A stretch of DNA of 64,000 nucleotides from Mycobacterium sp. IS-1264 (GCF_001954195.1 NZ_MBES01000012.1:85603-149602); one strand, 5' to 3'. Shown: positions 1 through 9,447, numbered from the stretch's first letter. Numbers and translations: made by a program. Notes: a model not told the origin generated them from the sequence alone.

Positions 1-88
1 CGGCGCCCCGGCCCCAGCGCGCCTGCCAGGGCAAATGATTTTCGTCACAGTCGGTTAGTAACGCAATCGCCTGGGTATCCGATGTGCC

Positions 89-145
89 GGATAACCCCGT
101 GTTGTGGTCTGACCCCCCGACCCCGACGGCAACACGGGGTATCCC
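89..145 (+). terminator. Long GC-rich hairpin without a T tract
   Basis: Bases 89-104 and 130-145 pair over 15 bp with one bulged A, around a 25-base C-rich loop. No T run follows, so it may be a U-less mycobacterial terminator or an mRNA 3'-end stabiliser for the gene left of the window. Confidence 0.4.
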
Positions 146-189
146 ATAGGCGACCGCCGGTCAGAGACGTACGACGGGCGTACGAGAAG

Positions 190-229
190 GGCCGCCGCTG
201 GAGTGAGGGGATCCAGCGGCGGCCTTTTT
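190..229 (+). terminator. Rho-independent terminator
   Basis: A perfect 13-bp stem (190-202 with 212-224) with a 9-base loop is followed directly by TTTTT (225-229). This is a canonical intrinsic terminator for plus-strand transcription coming from outside the window. Confidence 0.8.
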
Positions 230-262
230 CGTGCGCCCGGGCGACCCCGGACACCCGCAAAC

Positions 263-302
263 ACAGGGTCCCCCGCTTCGCTGTGCAAACGGGGGACCCT
301 GT
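263..302 (-). terminator. Hairpin just downstream of fadE5
   Basis: A perfect 13-bp stem (263-275 with 290-302) with a 14-base loop begins 10 bases beyond the fadE5 stop on the minus strand. There is no clear U tract, so termination is inferred from position and stem strength. Confidence 0.5.
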
Positions 303-312
303 TGGAAGCGAC

Positions 313-2148
313 CTAGAAGGCGGCCTCGTCGAGCTCCATGATGTCGTTGTCCAGCGTCTCGATCACCTCGCGGGTGCTGGCCAACAGCGGTAGGAAGTTC
401 TTCGCGAAGAACGCGGCCACCGCGATCTTGCCCTCGTAGAAGGACCGGTCCGCACCGCTGGCGCCGGCGTCGAGCGCGGCCAGGGCCACCGCGGCGTGCC
501 GCTGCAGCAACCAGCCGATGATCAGGTCACCGACGCTCATCAGGAACCGCACCGAGCCCAGGCCCACCTTGTAGAGGCTGGTGACGTCCTCCTGCGCGGC
601 CATCAGGTAGCCGGTGAGGCTGGCCGCCATCGCCTGGACGTCGGCCAGGGCCTTGCCCAGTAGCTCGCGCTCGGTCTTCAGGCGCCCGTTGCCGGACTCG
701 CTGTCGACGAACTTCTGGATCTCGGCCGACACGTGGGCCAGCGCCACACCCTTGTCGCGGACGATCTTGCGGAAGAAGAAGTCCTGCGCCTGGATGGCGG
801 TGGTGCCCTCGTAGAGGGAGTCGATCTTGGCGTCGCGGATGTACTGCTCGATCGGGTAGTCCTGCAGGAAGCCGGACCCACCGAACGTCTGCAGGCTCTC
901 GGTCAGCTTCGCGTAGGCCTGCTCGGAGCCCACACCCTTGACCACCGGCAGCATCAGATCGTTGATCTTGACGGCCAACTCGGCGTCCACGCCGTGCAGA
1001 GCCTCGGCGACCGCCGCGTCCTGGAACGTCGCGGTGTAGAGGTACAGCGCACGCAGACCCTCGGCGTAAGCCTTCTGGGTCATCAGCGAGCGGCGCACGT
1101 CGGGGTGATGCGTGATGGTCACGCGCGGCGCGGTCTTGTCGGTCATCTGGGTCAGATCGGCGCCCTGCACGCGCGATTTGGCGTACTCCAGCGCGTTGAG
1201 GTAACCGGTCGACAGGGTGGCGATCGCCTTGGTGCCGACCATCATCCGGGCCTGCTCGATGACCTCGAACATCTGCGCGATGCCGTTGTGCACCTCGCCG
1301 ACCAGCCAGCCCTTGGCGGGCACGTCGTGCTGGCCCAGCGACAGTTCACAGGTCGCGGAAACCTTCAGACCCATCTTGTGCTCGACGTTGGTGACGAAGA
1401 CGCCGTTACGCTCGCCGATCTCACCGGTCTCGAAGTCGAACAGGAACTTGGGCACGAAGAACAGCGACAGGCCCTTGGTGCCGGGGCCGGCGCCCTCGGG
1501 GCGGGCCAGCACCAGGTGGAAGATGTTCTCGAACAGGTCGCCGGAGTCACCTGAGGTGATGAAGCGCTTGACGCCCTCGATGTGCCAGGAGCCGTCGTCC
1601 TGCTGGATGGCCTTGGTCCGTCCAGCGCCCACGTCCGAGCCGGCGTCCGGCTCGGTGAGCACCATGGTCGATCCCCAGCCACGCTCGGCGGCGATCACGG
1701 CCCACTTCTTCTGCTCCTCGGTGCCGAGGTGGTAGAGGATCTGCGCGAAACCCGCGCCGCCGGCGTACATCCAGACCGCCGGGTTGGCGCCCAACAGGTG
1801 CTCGTGCAGCGCCCACAGCAGCGGCTTAGGCAGCGGGGTGCCGCCGAGGGCCTCGTCGAGGCCGACCTTGTCCCAACCGGCTTCCAGAACGGCATGGACC
1901 GACTTCTTGAAGGATTCCGGCAGCGTCACGGAGTGCGTCGCGGGGTCGAAAACGGGCGGGTTGCGGTCGCCCTCGACGAAGGATTCCGCGATGGGCCCCT
2001 CGGCCAGCCGGCTGATCTCGTTGAGCATTTCCTGGGCGGTTTCGGCGTCGATGTCGCCGTACTCGCCTTGGCCTAATGCCTGGTCAACGCCCAACACTTC
2101 GAACAGGTTGAATACCTGGTCACGGACGTTGCTCTTGTAGTGGCTCAC
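313..2148 (-). CDS. fadE5: Acyl-CoA dehydrogenase FadE5 (Rv0244c-like)
   Basis: A 611-residue flavoprotein of the large acyl-CoA dehydrogenase class, which introduces the alpha-beta double bond into fatty acyl-CoA in beta-oxidation. The protein shows an N-terminal helical domain, a beta-domain with the flavin-contacting stretch LTEPDAGSD, and the segment [11 protein letters not shown], where the Glu is the family's catalytic base position (about residue 443). The C-terminal extension past residue 480 is typical of this class. It starts at GTG 2148 with GGAGGAG a few bases upstream. The gene is monocistronic: a divergent gene begins 193 bp away and hairpins follow the stop. Length and order match M. 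tuberculosis FadE5. Confidence 0.93.
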   Translation of the reverse strand: MSHYKSNVRDQVFNLFEVLGVDQALGQGEYGDIDAETAQEMLNEISRLAEGPIAESFVEGDRNPPVFDPATHSVTLPESFKKSVHAVLEAGWDKVGLDEALGGTPLPKPLLWALHEHLLGANPAVWMYAGGAGFAQILYHLGTEEQKKWAVIAAERGWGSTMVLTEPDAGSDVGAGRTKAIQQDDGSWHIEGVKRFITSGDSGDLFENIFHLVLARPEGAGPGTKGLSLFFVPKFLFDFETGEIGERNGVFVTNVEHKMGLKVSATCELSLGQHDVPAKGWLVGEVHNGIAQMFEVIEQARMMVGTKAIATLSTGYLNALEYAKSRVQGADLTQMTDKTAPRVTITHHPDVRRSLMTQKAYAEGLRALYLYTATFQDAAVAEALHGVDAELAVKINDLMLPVVKGVGSEQAYAKLTESLQTFGGSGFLQDYPIEQYIRDAKIDSLYEGTTAIQAQDFFFRKIVRDKGVALAHVSAEIQKFVDSESGNGRLKTERELLGKALADVQAMAASLTGYLMAAQEDVTSLYKVGLGSVRFLMSVGDLIIGWLLQRHAAVALAALDAGASGADRSFYEGKIAVAAFFAKNFLPLLASTREVIETLDNDIMELDEAAF

Positions 2149-2341
2149 TACTCTCCTCCTCGTTGAGAATTGCCACGTTGTGGTTGGGTACTTGGGCTTA
2201 AGTTACCCACCAGTAACACAGCCAAACTATAGCGGTCGGGCGGCCCTATGCAAGCGAGTGTGAGCTAGATTTCACCATCTAATTAACCAACTGGTTGGGC
2301 AGCGTTGCGGTGCCCCTTCTACCTGCGGTTATGGTGGACGG

Positions 2342-3361
2342 ATGACTGGTGTGGGGCGCGCCACGGCGGTGCCCGTGGTGGACCTGCGACACACTTCCGG
2401 CCAACTTCGCAGCAGCCTGCGCGAGGCCGCCCACGAGGTGGGGTTCTTCTATCTGCTCGGCCACGGTGTGCCGCAGGCGTTGGCACGCCGCGTGCTCGAC
2501 GCCGCCCGCAAGCTGTTCGCGCTGCCGCAGGTCGACAAAGACGCCGTGGCGATGGTCCACAGCCCGCATTTCCGCGGCTACACCCGGCTGGGCGGCGAGC
2601 TGACCCGCGGCGAGGTGGACTGGCGCGAGCAGATCGACATCGGGCCTGAACGCCCGTCGATCGGGGGACCGGAGAAGCCGGACTACCTATGGTTGCAGGG
2701 CCCGAACCAGTGGCCCGCCGGGCTGCCCGAGTTGCCCGGAATCGTCGACGAGTGGGACGCCGCACTCTCCTCGGTCGCGCGCACGCTGCTCCGGCACTGG
2801 GCCGCCTCGCTGGGCAGCCCGCCGGATGCGTTCGAGGCGGCCTTCGCCGAAACACCGGCCACGCTGATCAAGATCATCCGCTACCCGGCCCGCGCGTCCA
2901 GCCCGCAGGGCGTGGGCGCGCACCGAGACGCCGGGGTGCTGACGCTGCTGCTGGCCGAGCCGGGCAGCGCGGGCTTGCAGGTGCGGCGCGCCCGGGGACG
3001 CGACGACGGCTGGATCGACGTGCCACCACTCGAGGGTGCGTTCATCGTCAACATCGGCGAGCTGCTCGAGGTCGCCACCGGGGGCTACCTGCGCGCCACC
3101 GAGCACCGGGTCAGTCTGCGCGGGGCGGCGGCCGAGCGGATCTCGGTGCCGTTCTTCTTCAATCCGCGACTCGACGCGCAGATACCGGTGCTGTCGCTAC
3201 CCGCCGACCTCGCGGCGCGCACCGACGCGCGCTGGTCCCCAAGCGCGGACCCGTCGGATCCGATCTTCGCTGTTTACGGCCGCAACGCGTGGAAGAGCAG
3301 ACTGCGGGCGCACCCGGATGTGGCTGACGCGCACGGATACTCGTCCAGTAGGGTCGGATAG
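2342..3361 (+). CDS. Isopenicillin N synthase-like 2OG-Fe(II) oxygenase
   Basis: A 339-residue cupin-fold non-haem iron oxygenase. The N-terminal segment (VPVVDLRH, then GFFYLLGHGV) is the DIOX_N signature. The C-terminal catalytic core carries the iron ligands His194, Asp196 (GAHRDAG) and His254 (ATEHRVS), and Arg266 in RISVPFFF, the residue that usually binds the 2-oxoglutarate carboxylate. The substrate cannot be read from sequence; plant and bacterial relatives hydroxylate or desaturate small metabolites. It starts at ATG 2342; the upstream in-frame ATG at 2332 runs into a stop. It lies 39 bp before a flavin reductase on the same strand. I do not recall it at this position in M. tuberculosis, so it is probably an accessory gene. 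Confidence 0.85.
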   Translation: MTGVGRATAVPVVDLRHTSGQLRSSLREAAHEVGFFYLLGHGVPQALARRVLDAARKLFALPQVDKDAVAMVHSPHFRGYTRLGGELTRGEVDWREQIDIGPERPSIGGPEKPDYLWLQGPNQWPAGLPELPGIVDEWDAALSSVARTLLRHWAASLGSPPDAFEAAFAETPATLIKIIRYPARASSPQGVGAHRDAGVLTLLLAEPGSAGLQVRRARGRDDGWIDVPPLEGAFIVNIGELLEVATGGYLRATEHRVSLRGAAAERISVPFFFNPRLDAQIPVLSLPADLAARTDARWSPSADPSDPIFAVYGRNAWKSRLRAHPDVADAHGYSSSRVG

Positions 3362-3889
<528 letters not shown>

Positions 3890-3895
3890 AACCGC

Positions 3896-4642
3896 TCAGC
3901 GGCGAAACAGCTTGTTGCCCAACCACACCACGGGGTCGTACTTGCGGTCGGCGACGCGTTCCTTCATCGGGATCAGCGCGTTGTCGGTGATCTTGATGTT
4001 CTCCGGGCAGACCTCGGTGCAGCACTTGGTGATGTTGCAGTAGCCCAAACCGTGCTCCTGCTGGGCGTCGTTGCGCCGGTCCCGGGTGTCCAGCGGATGC
4101 ATCTCCAGCTCGGCAATGCGCATCAGGAAGCGCGGCCCGGCGAACGCCTTCTTGTTTTCTTCGTGGTCGCGGACCACGTGGCAGACGTTCTGGCACAGAA
4201 AGCATTCGATGCACTTGCGGAATTCCTGCGAGCGCTGCACGTCGACTTGCGCCATGCGGTACTCGCCGGGCTGCAGTTCCTTGGGTGGCGTGAAAGACGG
4301 GATCTCGCGCGCCTTTTCGTAGTTGAACGAGACATCGGTGACCAGATCGCGAATCACCGGAAAGGTCCGCAGCGGTGTGACGGTCACGATCTCGTCCTCG
4401 GCGAACGTGGACATCCGGGTCATGCACATCAGCCGCGGCATGCCGTTGATCTCCGCCGAGCAGGAACCGCACTTGCCCGCCTTGCAATTCCACCGCACCG
4501 CGAGGTCGGGGGTCTGCGTCTGCTGCAGGCGATGGATGATGTCGAGCACCACCTCGCCCTCGTTGACCTCGACAGTGAAGTCCTGCAGGTCGCCGCCGGC
4601 CTCGTCGCCGCGCCACACCCGCATGGTCGCGTTGTAGGTCAT
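3896..4642 (-). CDS. sdhB: Succinate dehydrogenase 1 iron-sulfur subunit (Rv0247c-like)
   Basis: A 248-residue iron-sulfur subunit that passes electrons from the flavin subunit to the membrane anchor. The N-terminal ferredoxin domain has CKAGKCGSC for the [2Fe-2S] cluster. The C-terminal domain has CIECFLCQNVC and CCTEVCPENI for the [4Fe-4S] and [3Fe-4S]/[4Fe-4S] clusters. The ATG at 4642 forms an ATGA overlap with the sdhA stop, which decides the start over a longer in-frame possibility; the length then equals Rv0247c. It is the last gene of the operon and converges on the flavin reductase with only 6 bp between stops. Confidence 0.95.
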   Translation of the reverse strand: MTYNATMRVWRGDEAGGDLQDFTVEVNEGEVVLDIIHRLQQTQTPDLAVRWNCKAGKCGSCSAEINGMPRLMCMTRMSTFAEDEIVTVTPLRTFPVIRDLVTDVSFNYEKAREIPSFTPPKELQPGEYRMAQVDVQRSQEFRKCIECFLCQNVCHVVRDHEENKKAFAGPRFLMRIAELEMHPLDTRDRRNDAQQEHGLGYCNITKCCTEVCPENIKITDNALIPMKERVADRKYDPVVWLGNKLFRR

Positions 4643-6558
4643 TCGCCTCTCCGTCCTGGGTGCTCGGCCAGCTCGTCGTCGGTGAAGTATTTCTCCAGCT
4701 CGGAGATCTCGAAGAGCTCCAGCAGATCGGCGCGCATCGGCACCTGGTCTTCGCGGGTGATCTCGACGTCGGGAACGACGGCATCGCCGCCGGCCGCACG
4801 GCAGACCAGCAACACCTTGCGCCACGACGCGTCCATCGACGGGTGATCATCGCGGGTGTGCCCGCCGCGGCTCTCGGTGCGCGCCAGCGCGGCCTTCGCG
4901 ACACACTCGCTGACCAGCAGCATGTTGCGCAGATCGAGGGCCAGGTTCCAGCCCGGGTTGTACTGGCGATGGCCTTCCACGTGGATGTTCTTGAACCGCT
5001 TGCGCAGCTTGTCGAGCCGCTCGAGGGCCTGGGAGATTTCGTCCGCCTTGCGGATGATGCCCACCAGGTCGTTCATCGACTGCTGCAGTTCGAGCTGCAG
5101 CGTGTAGGGGTTCTCGGCGGTGTCGCCGTTCGTCGGTCCCTCGAAGGGGGCGAGCGCCCGTTTCGCCGCGGCGTCGATGGCCTCCTCGGAGACGGCCGGG
5201 CGGTGGCTCAGCGCCCGCGCGTAGTCCGCGGCGCCGAGGCCGGCGCGGCGGCCGAACACCAACAGGTCCGACAGCGAATTGCCGCCCAGCCGGTTGGAGC
5301 CGTGCATGCCGCCGGAACACTCGCCGGCGGCGAACAGCCCGGGGACCGTGGCCGCGCCGGTGTCGGCGTCGACCTCGACACCGCCCATCACGTAGTGACA
5401 GGTCGGCCCGACTTCCATTGGCTCCCTGGTGATGTCGACCCCGGCCAGCTCCTTGAACTGGTGATACATCGACGGCAGCCGCCGCTTAATCTCCTCGGGT
5501 GTGAGCCGGGAGGCGATGTCGAGGTAAACCCCGCCGTGCGGGGTGCCGCGGCCGGCTTTGACCTCCGAGTTGATCGCGCGCGCGACCTCGTCACGGGGCA
5601 ATAGGTCCGGGGTGCGACGGGCCGAGTCGTTGTCCTTGAGCCACTGGTCGGCCTCTTGCTCGGTTTCGGCGTATTGGCCCTTGAACACCGGCGGGATGTA
5701 TTCGAACATGAACCGCTTGCCGTCGGAGCTCTTCAGCACGCCGCCGTCACCGCGGACGCCTTCGGTGACCAGGATCCCCTTCACGCTCGGCGGCCACACC
5801 ATGCCCGTCGGGTGGAATTGCACGAACTCCATGTTGATCAGCGACGCGCCGGCCCGCAGCGCCAGCGCGTGCCCGTCACCGGTGTACTCCCAGGAGTTCG
5901 AGGTCACCTTGAACGACTTGCCGATTCCGCCGGTGGCCAGCACCACGGCCGGGGCCTCGAACACGACGAACTTTCCACTTTCGCGCCAGTAGCCGAAGGC
6001 TCCGGAGATCACGTCGCCGTCTTTGAGTAGCTCGGTGATCGTGCACTCGGCGAACACCCGGATGCGCGCCTCGTAGTCGCCGAGTTCGGCGTAATCCTCC
6101 TGCTGCAGCGAGACGATCTTCTGCTGCATCGTGCGGATCAGCTCCAGGCCGGTGCGGTCGCCGACGTGTGCCAGGCGGGGGTAGGTGTGGCCGCCGAAGT
6201 TGCGCTGGCTGATCTTTCCGTCCTTAGTGCGGTCGAACAGCGCGCCATAGGTCTCCAGCTCCCAGACCCGGTCCGGTGCCTCCTTGGCGTGCAGCTCTGC
6301 CATCCGCCAGTTGTTGAGGAACTTCCCGCCGCGCATGGTGTCGCCGAAGTGGGTCTTCCAATTGTCCTTGGGGTTGGTGTTGCCCATGGACGCCGCGCAG
6401 CCACCCTCGGCCATCACCGTGTGGGCCTTGCCGAACAGGGATTTGGACACCACCGCGACCTTGAGGCCACGCTCGCGCGCCTCGATGACGGCACGCAAAC
6501 CAGCGCCGCCGGCACCAATGACGACGACGTCGTAGTTGTGCCGTTCGACCTCAGCCAT
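4639..6558 (-). CDS. sdhA: Succinate dehydrogenase 1 flavoprotein subunit (Rv0248c-like)
   Basis: A 639-residue FAD subunit that oxidises succinate to fumarate. The Rossmann signature VVVIGAGGAGLRA is at residues 11-23 and His46 in KAHTVMAEGG is the covalent FAD attachment position of the family. HPTGM and RLGGNSLSDLLVFGRRAG mark the substrate and FAD-capping regions. It lies 40 nt after the membrane anchor and overlaps sdhB by 4 nt, so the three subunits are co-transcribed. The set corresponds to the mycobacterial Sdh1 complex, whose M. smegmatis counterpart is reported to contain a membrane-embedded Rieske-type cluster. Confidence 0.95.
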   Translation of the reverse strand: MAEVERHNYDVVVIGAGGAGLRAVIEARERGLKVAVVSKSLFGKAHTVMAEGGCAASMGNTNPKDNWKTHFGDTMRGGKFLNNWRMAELHAKEAPDRVWELETYGALFDRTKDGKISQRNFGGHTYPRLAHVGDRTGLELIRTMQQKIVSLQQEDYAELGDYEARIRVFAECTITELLKDGDVISGAFGYWRESGKFVVFEAPAVVLATGGIGKSFKVTSNSWEYTGDGHALALRAGASLINMEFVQFHPTGMVWPPSVKGILVTEGVRGDGGVLKSSDGKRFMFEYIPPVFKGQYAETEQEADQWLKDNDSARRTPDLLPRDEVARAINSEVKAGRGTPHGGVYLDIASRLTPEEIKRRLPSMYHQFKELAGVDITREPMEVGPTCHYVMGGVEVDADTGAATVPGLFAAGECSGGMHGSNRLGGNSLSDLLVFGRRAGLGAADYARALSHRPAVSEEAIDAAAKRALAPFEGPTNGDTAENPYTLQLELQQSMNDLVGIIRKADEISQALERLDKLRKRFKNIHVEGHRQYNPGWNLALDLRNMLLVSECVAKAALARTESRGGHTRDDHPSMDASWRKVLLVCRAAGGDAVVPDVEITREDQVPMRADLLELFEISELEKYFTDDELAEHPGRRGE

Positions 6559-6598
6559 GAAAACCCTCGCTCAGTCTAGTAATCAGCGAATTGGCTTT

Positions 6599-7426
6599 TC
6601 AGCCAACAAATCTCAAGTCGGTGATGGTGCCGCTGGCCACCAGCGCGATGTAGAAATCGGTGAGCATCAGCGTGCCCAGCGTGATCCAGGCGTACATCTT
6701 GTGTCGGGTGTTGATGCGGCTGACCTGGGTCCAGATCCAATACCGCACAGGGTTTTTGGAGAAGTGCTTGAGTCGCCCGCCGGTCACGTGCCGGCACGAG
6801 TGGCAGGACAGCGTGTAGATCCACAGCATGATGACGTTGCCGACCAGGATGACGTTGCCCAGCCCGAAGCCGAAGCCGTGCGGGCCGGATTCGGACTGGA
6901 ACGCGACGATCGCGTCGTAGGAGTTGATCACCGAGATGATGGCGGCGACATAGAAGAAGTACCGGTGGCTGTTCTGAATGATCAGCGGCAATCTGGTCTC
7001 GCCGGTGTAGTGGACGCGCGGCTCGGCCACCGCGCAGGAGGTGGGCGACTGCCACACCGAGCGGTAGTAGGCGCCGCGGTAGTAGTAACAGGTCAGCCTG
7101 AACAGCAGCAGGAACGGCAGTGACATCGCCGCGTACGGCACGAACCACCAGTTCGGCAGGAACTGCGGCCAGAACTCGCTGGCCGCACCGCAGGCCTTGC
7201 TCATGCACGGCGAGTAGAACGGCGTCAGGTAGTGGTACTGCGGGACAAAGAAGTAGTTCTTCTGCAACCCGCGCGCTATCGCGTAGATGAGGAATGCGGC
7301 GAAGCCCAGGTCGACCCGCAGTGGCGACATCCACCACCGGTCGGTGCGTAGGGTCCGTTGCTCGATCTGGGCGCGCGTGGGTGAAAAGACACCCGACGCA
7401 GGACGGTTCGCCGTGGGTGCGCTCAT
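6599..7426 (-). CDS. sdhC: Succinate dehydrogenase 1 membrane anchor (Rv0249c-like)
   Basis: A 275-residue polytopic membrane subunit anchoring SdhAB and delivering electrons to menaquinone. About five hydrophobic segments are visible (FAAFLIYAIA, FVPYAAMSLPFLLLF, FFYVAAIISVINS, VILVGNVIMLWIYTL, WITLGTLMLTDFYIALVA). Cys and His residues cluster in SPCMSKACG, QSPTSCAVAEPRVHY and SCHSCRHVTGG, consistent with metal-cluster binding in the Sdh1 type rather than the classical di-haem SdhCD pair; which residues are ligands is not deduced here. The start is ATG 7426. It follows the small Rv0250c-like gene by 78 nt. Confidence 0.9.
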   Translation of the reverse strand: MSAPTANRPASGVFSPTRAQIEQRTLRTDRWWMSPLRVDLGFAAFLIYAIARGLQKNYFFVPQYHYLTPFYSPCMSKACGAASEFWPQFLPNWWFVPYAAMSLPFLLLFRLTCYYYRGAYYRSVWQSPTSCAVAEPRVHYTGETRLPLIIQNSHRYFFYVAAIISVINSYDAIVAFQSESGPHGFGFGLGNVILVGNVIMLWIYTLSCHSCRHVTGGRLKHFSKNPVRYWIWTQVSRINTRHKMYAWITLGTLMLTDFYIALVASGTITDLRFVG

Positions 7427-7504
7427 CTAGTGTTCCTCTTCGAACGGGCTGTTGGTCGAAGGGTACACAGACAGAGCCCTCCCTTTTACGGGGGGCTTGG
7501 GTTG

Positions 7505-7810
7505 TCAGGACCTGCTGTGACCCCCGACACCCTCGTCGTCGACATCGCGCCAGAAGTCGGTGTCGTACTGGGTGTCGGGAATGGTGATCTTCTCGCCGGA
7601 CTGCTGCACCGTGGCGCGAGCCAAATCCAATTCGGAGACGTCGGTATCGAGCAGTTCGATGTCGGACAGGATCCGGTCGGCGTCGATCACGATGCGCCGC
7701 AGCGCCGGGCTGTCGCCGTAGCGCGCCTTCAAGGAGCTCACGCACCGCCGCAAACTGCCGATGAGGTCGTGAAGTTCGGCGAGTTCGGTGGTGTCAGCGG
7801 GGCTCGACAA
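7505..7810 (-). CDS. Small conserved protein heading the sdh operon (Rv0250c-like)
   Basis: A 101-residue acidic, helical protein of unknown function, conserved at this place in mycobacteria. It has no signal peptide or membrane segment. A long amphipathic helix spans about residues 8-55 (LAELHDLIGSLRRCVSSLK onward) and the C-terminal third is polar. The start is TTG at 7810, chosen because AGGAG lies about 5 nt upstream. It sits 78 nt before sdhC on the same strand, so it is probably the first gene of the Sdh1 operon; a role in assembly or regulation of the complex is only inference from context. Confidence 0.8.
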   Translation of the reverse strand: MSSPADTTELAELHDLIGSLRRCVSSLKARYGDSPALRRIVIDADRILSDIELLDTDVSELDLARATVQQSGEKITIPDTQYDTDFWRDVDDEGVGGHSRS

Positions 7811-7922
7811 CGGATCTCCTAGTGCGGACGAGTGTTACGGATCACAGTACGCTCCCGATACTATCCACCCCGCCGACCGCACGTGAGGCAGGTCACCCCG
7901 CACGCCCTAGGGGGCAAACACC

Positions 7923-8684
7923 ATGACAGGTCAGACCGCACTGGCGCGGCGCGCCGGCGCGCTGCTCGAACTGCATCGGCCGGGCAACCCGGTCATCCTT
8001 CCGACCGTGTGGGATGCCTGGTCCGCACGCCTCGCCACGGACGCGGGATTCGTCGCGCTGACCGTCGGCAGCCATCCGCTTGCGGATTCGATCGGCAAAC
8101 CGGACGGCGAGGGCATGTCGTTCGACGACGTCCTGACCCGGGTCGCCCAGATCACCGCGGCCGTCGACGCCCCGGTATCGGTGGACATCGAGTCGGGCTA
8201 CGGCCAGCCGGCCGGGCGCCTGATCGAGGGCCTGCTCAGCGTGGGCGCCGTCGGGCTGAACATCGAGGACACCGTGCACTCCGAGGGCAAGCGGTTGCGG
8301 TCGGCCGCCGAACACGCCGAACTGGTGGGCGCGCTGCGGTCGGCCGCCGACGCGGCCGGGGTCCATGTCGTGATCAACGCCCGCACCGATCTCTTCCTGC
8401 GCAGGGACGGCGACGACGCCGACCGCGTCGACAGGGCCGTGGCGCGGCTGACCGAGGCCGCCGCCGCGGGCGCCGATGTGCTCTACCCGGTGGGGCGGCA
8501 CGACCCGGAGACGTTGCGGCGCTTGGCCACCGAGTTGCCGCTGCCGATCAACGCGATCGCGCTGCCCGATCAGGATGACCCGGCGTCGTTCGGCCCGCTG
8601 GGCGTCGGCCGGATCAGCTTCGGCCCGTTCCTGCAGGCCGCACTCGCCGGCAGGGCGCGCGAGCTGCTCGCCCGCTGGAGTTGA
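7923..8684 (+). CDS. PEP mutase / isocitrate lyase superfamily protein
   Basis: A 253-residue single-domain TIM barrel of the phosphoenolpyruvate mutase/isocitrate lyase family. The early strand VILPTVWDAWSARLA, the DIESGYG metal/substrate loop and the VVINARTDLFL strand are all present. The catalytic Cys loop of true isocitrate and methylisocitrate lyases (KKCGH type) is absent; the equivalent loop reads HSEGKRLRSA. It is therefore more likely a phosphonomutase-like, oxaloacetate-decarboxylase-like or uncharacterised carbon-carbon lyase. The ATG start has AGGGGG 8 nt upstream. It is divergent from the sdh operon and convergent with acr2, and I do not recall an equivalent here in M. tuberculosis. 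Confidence 0.82.
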   Translation: MTGQTALARRAGALLELHRPGNPVILPTVWDAWSARLATDAGFVALTVGSHPLADSIGKPDGEGMSFDDVLTRVAQITAAVDAPVSVDIESGYGQPAGRLIEGLLSVGAVGLNIEDTVHSEGKRLRSAAEHAELVGALRSAADAAGVHVVINARTDLFLRRDGDDADRVDRAVARLTEAAAAGADVLYPVGRHDPETLRRLATELPLPINAIALPDQDDPASFGPLGVGRISFGPFLQAALAGRARELLARWS

Positions 8685-8738
8685 CCGCAGAAACGGGAAT
8701 CGTTGTCGGTCAAAGGTTTTGGTATTGGCCGAATGCAA

Positions 8739-8775
8739 TGAATCCGGCGAAGCCGTTGCGGCCCCACCGGATTCA
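8739..8775. terminator. Hairpin between convergent genes
   Basis: TGAATCCGG (739-747) pairs perfectly with CCGGATTCA (767-775) in the gap between the mutase-like gene and acr2. A CTCTTGATTT stretch follows on the plus strand. It is a plausible bidirectional terminator but the loop is long (19 bases). Confidence 0.45.
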
Positions 8776-8791
8776 CTCTTGATTTCCCGAA

Positions 8792-9232
8792 TTACTTACT
8801 GATCGCGATGCGCTGTGCCTGGGCCCCCGCGTACGCGCCGGTGACCCGGACCGTCAGCACGCCGGCGTCGTAGGAAGCCGCGACGGCCTCGCTGGTGACG
8901 TGGCCGGGCAGCTGGAACGACCGGCGGAACGAACCGTAACGAATCTCACGCAAAGTGCGACCGTTCTCCTCCTCGGAGCGCTCGTCACGGTGTTCGCCAT
9001 GGATAACCAGGCGGCCATTCTCCACCTCGACGTTGACGTCCTTGTCGACGTCGACGCCGGGCAGTTCCAGGCGCACCACCGCGTCGTCGCCCTCCTTGAC
9101 GATCTCCGCGGCGGGCGTAAACCCAATGGTTACCGGCTTAAACCAGTCCGCCGTCGCGGCGGGACCGAAAAAGTCGCGCAGCCACCGGTCGGTGTCCCAG
9201 GCCGGTCGCGACCACAATGCGAGGTTACTCAT
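8792..9232 (-). CDS. acr2: Hsp20 alpha-crystallin chaperone Acr2 (Rv0251c-like)
   Basis: A 146-residue small heat-shock protein. The alpha-crystallin domain runs from about residue 38 (FTPAAEIVKEGDDAVVRLEL) to the end, with the conserved beta-strand ending GVLTVRV. The N-terminal region is rich in Trp and Phe (WSRPAWDTDRWLRDFFGP) as in M. tuberculosis Acr2. An in-frame extension upstream to 9304 exists, but ATG 9232 has a perfect AAGGAG 7 nt upstream and gives the family's N-terminus. It acts as an ATP-independent holdase in heat and oxidative stress. An extracytoplasmic-sigma-type promoter is visible upstream, and the gene is divergent from nirB. Confidence 0.93.
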   Translation of the reverse strand: MSNLALWSRPAWDTDRWLRDFFGPAATADWFKPVTIGFTPAAEIVKEGDDAVVRLELPGVDVDKDVNVEVENGRLVIHGEHRDERSEEENGRTLREIRYGSFRRSFQLPGHVTSEAVAASYDAGVLTVRVTGAYAGAQAQRIAISK

Positions 9233-9299
9233 GTCCGTCTCCTTGAGCTCTGTTGTGAGTTTGCTGTGACCGGCGCCTTGCCGGCCGGCTACTAGTACA

Positions 9300-9326
9300 A
9301 ACATGAGTCGACGACGCTAAAGTTCC
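9300..9326 (-). promoter_or_regulatory. SigE/SigH-type promoter of acr2
   Basis: On the minus strand GGAAC (9326-9322) is followed after 19 bases by GTT (9302-9300), matching the GGAAC-N18/19-GTT pattern recognised by mycobacterial SigE/SigH. It would give a leader of about 60 nt ahead of acr2. M. tuberculosis acr2 is known to respond to SigE and SigH. No complete HspR operator was seen. Confidence 0.6.
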
Positions 9327-9447
9327 ACCTGGCCGTTCGCCGTGCGAGAACACATTCACAGCCGCCCGTGTGAGGTGGTGAGGTGGCCGTCATACGAGTG
9401 TCACATTGGGCGACGTTTCCTTAATTTCTCGCTTCTACTCTCTTGGC

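Larger units (their letters stand above)
1..312. other. Intergenic stretch with stacked hairpins, no gene seen
   Basis: No convincing coding frame is present in this first stretch. It holds three strong inverted repeats, annotated separately, between the 3' end of fadE5 on the minus strand and a gene that must lie to the left of the window on the plus strand. In M. tuberculosis that neighbour is fadA2, which converges on fadE5, so a double-sided terminator region is what one would expect here. The identity of the left neighbour is inference. Confidence 0.6.

Noticed and set aside
733..1554. Long plus-strand open frame opposite fadE5
   Set aside because: Typical high-GC antisense shadow with biased composition and no ribosome-binding site; fadE5 is certain on the other strand.
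9233..9340. Complete HspR operator (HAIR) upstream of acr2
   Set aside because: Only a CTTGAG half-site is found; no ACTCAAG partner at 7-bp spacing.
9340..9447. GlnR box upstream of nirB
   Set aside because: GTCAC occurs near 9399, but I could not fit a full GTNAC-N6-GNAAC site with confidence.
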